64,000 nucleotides of DNA from Paraburkholderia caribensis (GTDB lineage: Bacteria > Pseudomonadota > Gammaproteobacteria > Burkholderiales > Burkholderiaceae): positions 1,488,001-1,552,000 of the forward strand of contig NZ_CP026103.1 in assembly GCF_002902945.1 (NCBI RefSeq), in the 5' to 3' direction. Every line of letters begins with the position of its first letter. Positions within the stretch are counted from its first letter, which is position 1. Below the pieces are notes generated by a model, which did not search any database, had not been told where the DNA came from, and saw only the letters and a list, made by a program, of their open reading frames with translations. Positions 60,876-64,000 of the stretch are shown one piece after another. Made by a program: the position numbers and the translations under genes.

Positions 60876-61067
60876 ATGACAGACGACACCGATCCCGACA
60901 AGCTGAAAGGCCCCGGCGGCTTGACGTTGCGCCAGATCCACGAGCAGGTTCAGAAAAGCGTGGAGCGCGACCGCCAGGAACAGGCATCGCGCAACACCAT
61001 TGCCACGCAGCGCACCAGGTGGCAACGCTGGGTGCGCTACGTGTGGGGCCGCAGCGGGCGTCGCTAG
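60876..61067 (+). CDS. Small hypothetical protein
   Basis: 63 aa, MTDDTDPDKLKGPGGLTLRQ start, then an amphipathic charged helix (IHEQVQKSVERDRQEQASR) and a basic Trp-containing end (RWQRWVRYVWGRSGRR). GAGG lies ten bases before the ATG. No family recognised; the regular helix and clean start make it more likely real than not. Confidence 0.5.
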   Translation: MTDDTDPDKLKGPGGLTLRQIHEQVQKSVERDRQEQASRNTIATQRTRWQRWVRYVWGRSGRR

Positions 61068-61255
61068 CCGGCGAGCCTGGTGTGCCTGTCACCCGGCCTG
61101 TTCTCATCCGCGCCCTGGCAATCAGCAGGCCACCGGTATCCCGACCGGTACTTTCACAAAGCAGGCGCCAGCACGAAGCATCGCAACACGATGTTGAGGC
61201 CTCTTAAGACAACAAACGACCTCGGCCGTGGCCAAGCTTCGTGAAGTAGGCCCGA

Positions 61256-62638
61256 TCATGACGACGCGCTACTGCGCCTCGCTGCTTCGATTGCAGGTGA
61301 CGGAGCCGATCGCGCCGGCCCCCGGTTGCCCTGCCAGACCCGCCAGGCGATCGCAGGGCTGAGCAGCGTCGACGGCGGCATCGTCAGGTTGACGACCTTC
61401 AGAAACGCAGTCGCCAGCGTGCTGTCGCGCGTTGCGGCGAGGTGAAGCTTGCCGATGTACCAGTTGATGAAACGCAACATCGGCGGGCGCGCGCCGTTGA
61501 CTCGTGGATGGCGGAGGTCGTTGCCGACCGCAATGTCCCACGGAATATCGACGATCTTCGCGGCCGCCCTGAAGAATCGACGCGCAAGATCGCCCGAACC
61601 GGAGCGCAGGCACTGCTGCAGCGTCAGCGCTTCCTCCGCGGCGACGGTCATGCCCTGCCCGTAGACGGGATTGAAGCTGCAGATGGCGTCACCGAAAACC
61701 AGGTAGTTCTCGGGAAAACGCGCAAGTTTCTCGTACCGGCGGCGCAGGCTGGAGGCATAGCGGTAACGCCTGAAACCGGTTAGCGGCTCCGCTTTTGCGA
61801 CGACATCGTGAATCTCCATGGTCGGCAGTGTCGCCAGATACGCGAGAAAGCCCTCGTCGTTGTCGGGTGCGTCGTCGCCAAGAAAACCGCCGGCACTGAC
61901 GATCCAGCTGTCGCCTTCCTGCGCGAGCATGACGCCGTTGCGCCAGTCCGGCGCACTACCGGCGACAACGATACCCTGCTTGCCGTCGAGATCAGTCGAC
62001 CGGCGCCGATACGAACGGGTCATGTAGCTGATGCCGATCTCGACCTGCTCATTGGCGGGCGCCTCGTAGCCGAGTTCCTCGAGCCACGCCGCGCTGGATG
62101 AACCACGGCCAGTCGCATCGACGACAAGGTCGGCCTTGGCGATCATATGCGGCCGACCCTCGACACACGCGTGCACACCTGTCACGCGCTTGCGAAGCGG
62201 GTCGGTGGCAAGTCCACGCACAGCGCAACTCTGCACGGTGCGCACGTTCGGCAAACCCAGCAGCCGCCGGCGTAGATGGCCTTCGAGCACGGGACGGCTC
62301 GCAAGCAGACCGGTCAGGTCGCTCGTGTCGTTGGCAAGCCTGACGTTGCGGCCGATCCAGATTACATCGTTGGCTACATCACCCATCAAGCCGCCGCTTT
62401 GCGCGACGACTTCCATGTTGTATCCCGGGAAGAATGCCTCGAGTATCGCGCTGCCGCGTGCAAGCAGCCCATGGGTATGGCGACCTTGCGGCACGCCCTT
62501 GCGCGGCGTGTCGGCTGCCGGAAGCGCATCGCGTTCGAGCACGGTGACCTGCGTATAGAAATCCGACAGTACCCGGGCGGCCAGCAGCCCACCCATGCCG
62601 GCGCCGATCACGATCGCCTGTTCGCCCAGTTTCTTCAT
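61256..62638 (-). CDS. FAD-dependent oxidoreductase (p-hydroxybenzoate hydroxylase / geranylgeranyl reductase-like)
   Basis: 460 aa from ATG 62638, six bases after AGGAGG; the frame is open to 62758 but lacks a ribosome site. FAD motif IGAGMGGLLAARVL at 11-24, and the second flavin motif FGDAICSFNPVYGQGMTVAAEEA near 340. The DGATGRGSSS-like DATGRGSSSAAWLEELGY region also fits. Members hydroxylate or halogenate aromatics or reduce isoprenoids. It is divergent from a BTAD-hydrolase fusion regulator that may control it. Confidence 0.88.
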   Translation of the reverse strand: MKKLGEQAIVIGAGMGGLLAARVLSDFYTQVTVLERDALPAADTPRKGVPQGRHTHGLLARGSAILEAFFPGYNMEVVAQSGGLMGDVANDVIWIGRNVRLANDTSDLTGLLASRPVLEGHLRRRLLGLPNVRTVQSCAVRGLATDPLRKRVTGVHACVEGRPHMIAKADLVVDATGRGSSSAAWLEELGYEAPANEQVEIGISYMTRSYRRRSTDLDGKQGIVVAGSAPDWRNGVMLAQEGDSWIVSAGGFLGDDAPDNDEGFLAYLATLPTMEIHDVVAKAEPLTGFRRYRYASSLRRRYEKLARFPENYLVFGDAICSFNPVYGQGMTVAAEEALTLQQCLRSGSGDLARRFFRAAAKIVDIPWDIAVGNDLRHPRVNGARPPMLRFINWYIGKLHLAATRDSTLATAFLKVVNLTMPPSTLLSPAIAWRVWQGNRGPARSAPSPAIEAARRSSASS

Positions 62639-62756
62639 GGCCATCCTCCTGTTCAATCCGCCGCGATGCGTCCAACGACCATCGCTTGCGGGCAATGGTA
62701 GGATTGCCTCGTCCCCTGAGCGTCCCCCGGACGCCGTCATCGAGGGCCGCCTCGCC

Positions 62757-64000
62757 ATGGCTCTGTTCAGCGTGCGAACGCTTGGATTTCCCGAGATCCG
62801 TCAGGACGGCCGGCTGTGCCCGCTGGCCTTGCGCAAAGGCATGGCGCTGCTGGTCTACCTGGCCGAAACGAAGGGCACGGTCGGGCGCGATGCTGTCGCC
62901 ACGATGTTGTGGCCGGACGGCAGCGAAGAGGAGGTACGGGCGCGGCTGCGGCGTCTGTTGCATCGTCTCCAGCTCACACTCGGCGACCACGTGCTGACCA
63001 CCGACCGGTCAACCGTCCGATGGTCGGCAGCGATCGAGTTGCAGGTGGATTCCCAACTGTTCGAGCAAGCCTGCGACCGCGGCGAATTCGAGCGTGCATG
63101 CCGCTTCTATCCCGGCGACTTTCTGGCGGGTTTTTCGCCCGGCGACTGCCCGCAGTTCGACGAGTGGGCGTTTTTTCGCCGGGAGGCTTTGCGGGGCCGG
63201 GCAATTCACGCACTCGAACGCGTGGTGCACGACAGCCATGCGGCCGGCGACTACGCGTGCGCGGCCGCGCACGCCCGCCGTCTCGTCGAGTTCGATCCGC
63301 TCAGCGAAGTGTACGGGCGGCACCTCATCCGCAATCTTCTGCTCGCGGGAGACCGGGCCGCGGCCCAGCGGCATTTCGAGGCCCTGAAGCAACGGCTTCG
63401 CGACGAGCTCGATGCAGCACCCGAACGGGAGACTCGCGCGCTGCTGAACGCCCACTCGACGCCGCCCATCGGGAACCCGCCGCCGACGCGCTACGTCAGC
63501 GGCGGCGGCGTCCATCTTGCCTTCCAGACTTACGGTGCGGGCCCGATCGATGTGCTGGTGCTGCCCGGTTTCGTGTCTCACGTCGAACGGGTTTGGGAGG
63601 AGCCCCGGTGCCGGGCGTTCCTGGCCTCGCTCGCCGGGATGGGCCGTCTGATTTTGCTCGATCGTCGCGGCATCGGGCTTTCCGACCGGCTCGGTTTCAA
63701 TCCCAGCGTCGACGCGACCGCGCAGGACATCGGCACCGTGCTGGACGCCGCTTCTAGCCGCCGCGTCGTGCTGTTCGGCGCGTCCGAAGGCGGACCGGCA
63801 TGCATCCAGTTTGCCGTCGATCACCCCGATCGTGTCGCGGGCCTCATTCTGTTCGCCTCGCTGGCGAAGGGAACCGCGACGCACGACTATCCCCATGCAC
63901 TTCACGCTGGCCAGTATGACTTGTGGCTACAGCAGCTCATTGCAGTCTGGGGCGGACCGGCGGGCATCGAAACATTCGCGCCGAGCCTGTCCGGCGATCC
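62757..64000 (+). CDS. BTAD transcriptional-activator domain fused to alpha/beta hydrolase (cut by window end)
   Basis: Open frame of more than 414 codons, running off the window. Residues about 1-90: winged-helix start FSVRTLGFPEIRQDGRLCPL, followed by MLWPDGSEEEVRARLRRLLHRLQ. Residues 95-235: BTAD helices (RGEFERACRFYPGDFLAGFS, LVEFDPLSEVYGRHLIRNLL), as in SARP/AfsR activators. From about 245 an alpha/beta hydrolase: YVSGGGVHLAFQTYGAGPID, LLDRRGIGLSDRLG, and nucleophile elbow FGASEGG. A regulator with its own hydrolase, possibly sensing or clearing an ester or lactone ligand. Divergent from the FAD enzyme. Confidence 0.85.
   Translation, partial: MALFSVRTLGFPEIRQDGRLCPLALRKGMALLVYLAETKGTVGRDAVATMLWPDGSEEEVRARLRRLLHRLQLTLGDHVLTTDRSTVRWSAAIELQVDSQLFEQACDRGEFERACRFYPGDFLAGFSPGDCPQFDEWAFFRREALRGRAIHALERVVHDSHAAGDYACAAAHARRLVEFDPLSEVYGRHLIRNLLLAGDRAAAQRHFEALKQRLRDELDAAPERETRALLNAHSTPPIGNPPPTRYVSGGGVHLAFQTYGAGPIDVLVLPGFVSHVERVWEEPRCRAFLASLAGMGRLILLDRRGIGLSDRLGFNPSVDATAQDIGTVLDAASSRRVVLFGASEGGPACIQFAVDHPDRVAGLILFASLAKGTATHDYPHALHAGQYDLWLQQLIAVWGGPAGIETFAPSLSGD

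Noticed and set aside
1..64000. tRNA, rRNA, CRISPR, integrase or attachment sites
   Set aside because: None could be recognised by eye on either strand; a covariance-model search would be needed to exclude a tRNA fully.

Overview
The window looks like an accessory, catabolic stretch of a high-GC Burkholderiales genome, most like Paraburkholderia, Caballeronia or Burkholderia. The reasons are the DUF4148 secreted protein, the very large number of LysR/GntR/LacI/GlxA regulators beside small uptake-and-oxidation operons, and the uniformly GC-rich third positions. No rRNA, tRNA, CRISPR array or intact insertion sequence was seen. Placement on a second chromosome or megaplasmid is an inference.

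Layout. 1-5 kb: an M20 amidohydrolase, a DUF4148 protein with a clear terminator, a BON lipoprotein, and cysS preceded by a cysteine-codon leader peptide and an intrinsic terminator (probable attenuator). 5-13 kb: a degenerate REP-associated transposase-like protein, a class A penicillin-binding protein, a periplasmic molybdoenzyme with its cytochrome b, a cupin, a LysR and a DMT exporter. 13-19 kb: two unknown small genes, a 3-methyladenine glycosylase, a LysR/MFS pair, a GlxA-type regulator and a SnoaL-like protein.

19-31 kb is one divergent catabolic module. Leftward run FMO-type monooxygenase, RidA, DUF1028, an ArgE-like deacylase and an NCS1 permease. Rightward run a LysR, a Rieske oxygenase with the glutamate seen in quaternary-amine oxygenases, and a complete PotABCD-like ABC importer. 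31-37 kb holds a second oxygenase set (DUF2817 hydrolase, ferredoxin reductase, VanA-like Rieske oxygenase) divergent from a LysR, followed by a PhyH dioxygenase and an orphan solute-binding protein. A TTTAGA-N3-TCTAAA palindrome lies in front of both operons and ties them into one proposed regulon. 37-45 kb is a third module: MFS importer, FAH-family hydrolase, EthD-like protein, AroE-like dehydrogenase and CoA-transferase, divergent from a MaoC hydratase and a LacI regulator, with two matching LacI-type operators in the shared promoter region.

45-52 kb contains a lipoprotein, a large unknown membrane protein, a GH19 chitinase/lysozyme-like enzyme, a GlxA regulator facing an HD-domain gene interrupted by an in-frame amber codon, and a TetR/NmrA pair. 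52-58 kb is a leftward cluster with an amino-acid ABC importer (permease fused to ATPase), a GntR regulator with two strong palindromic operators upstream, a DUF1989 enzyme, a redox-dead AhpD-like protein and an XRE/MmyB regulator. 58-64 kb has an Ala/Pro-rich membrane protein, the C-terminal stub of a sigma-54 activator, a GGCT-like secreted protein, and an FAD monooxygenase divergent from a BTAD-alpha/beta-hydrolase fusion that runs off the window.
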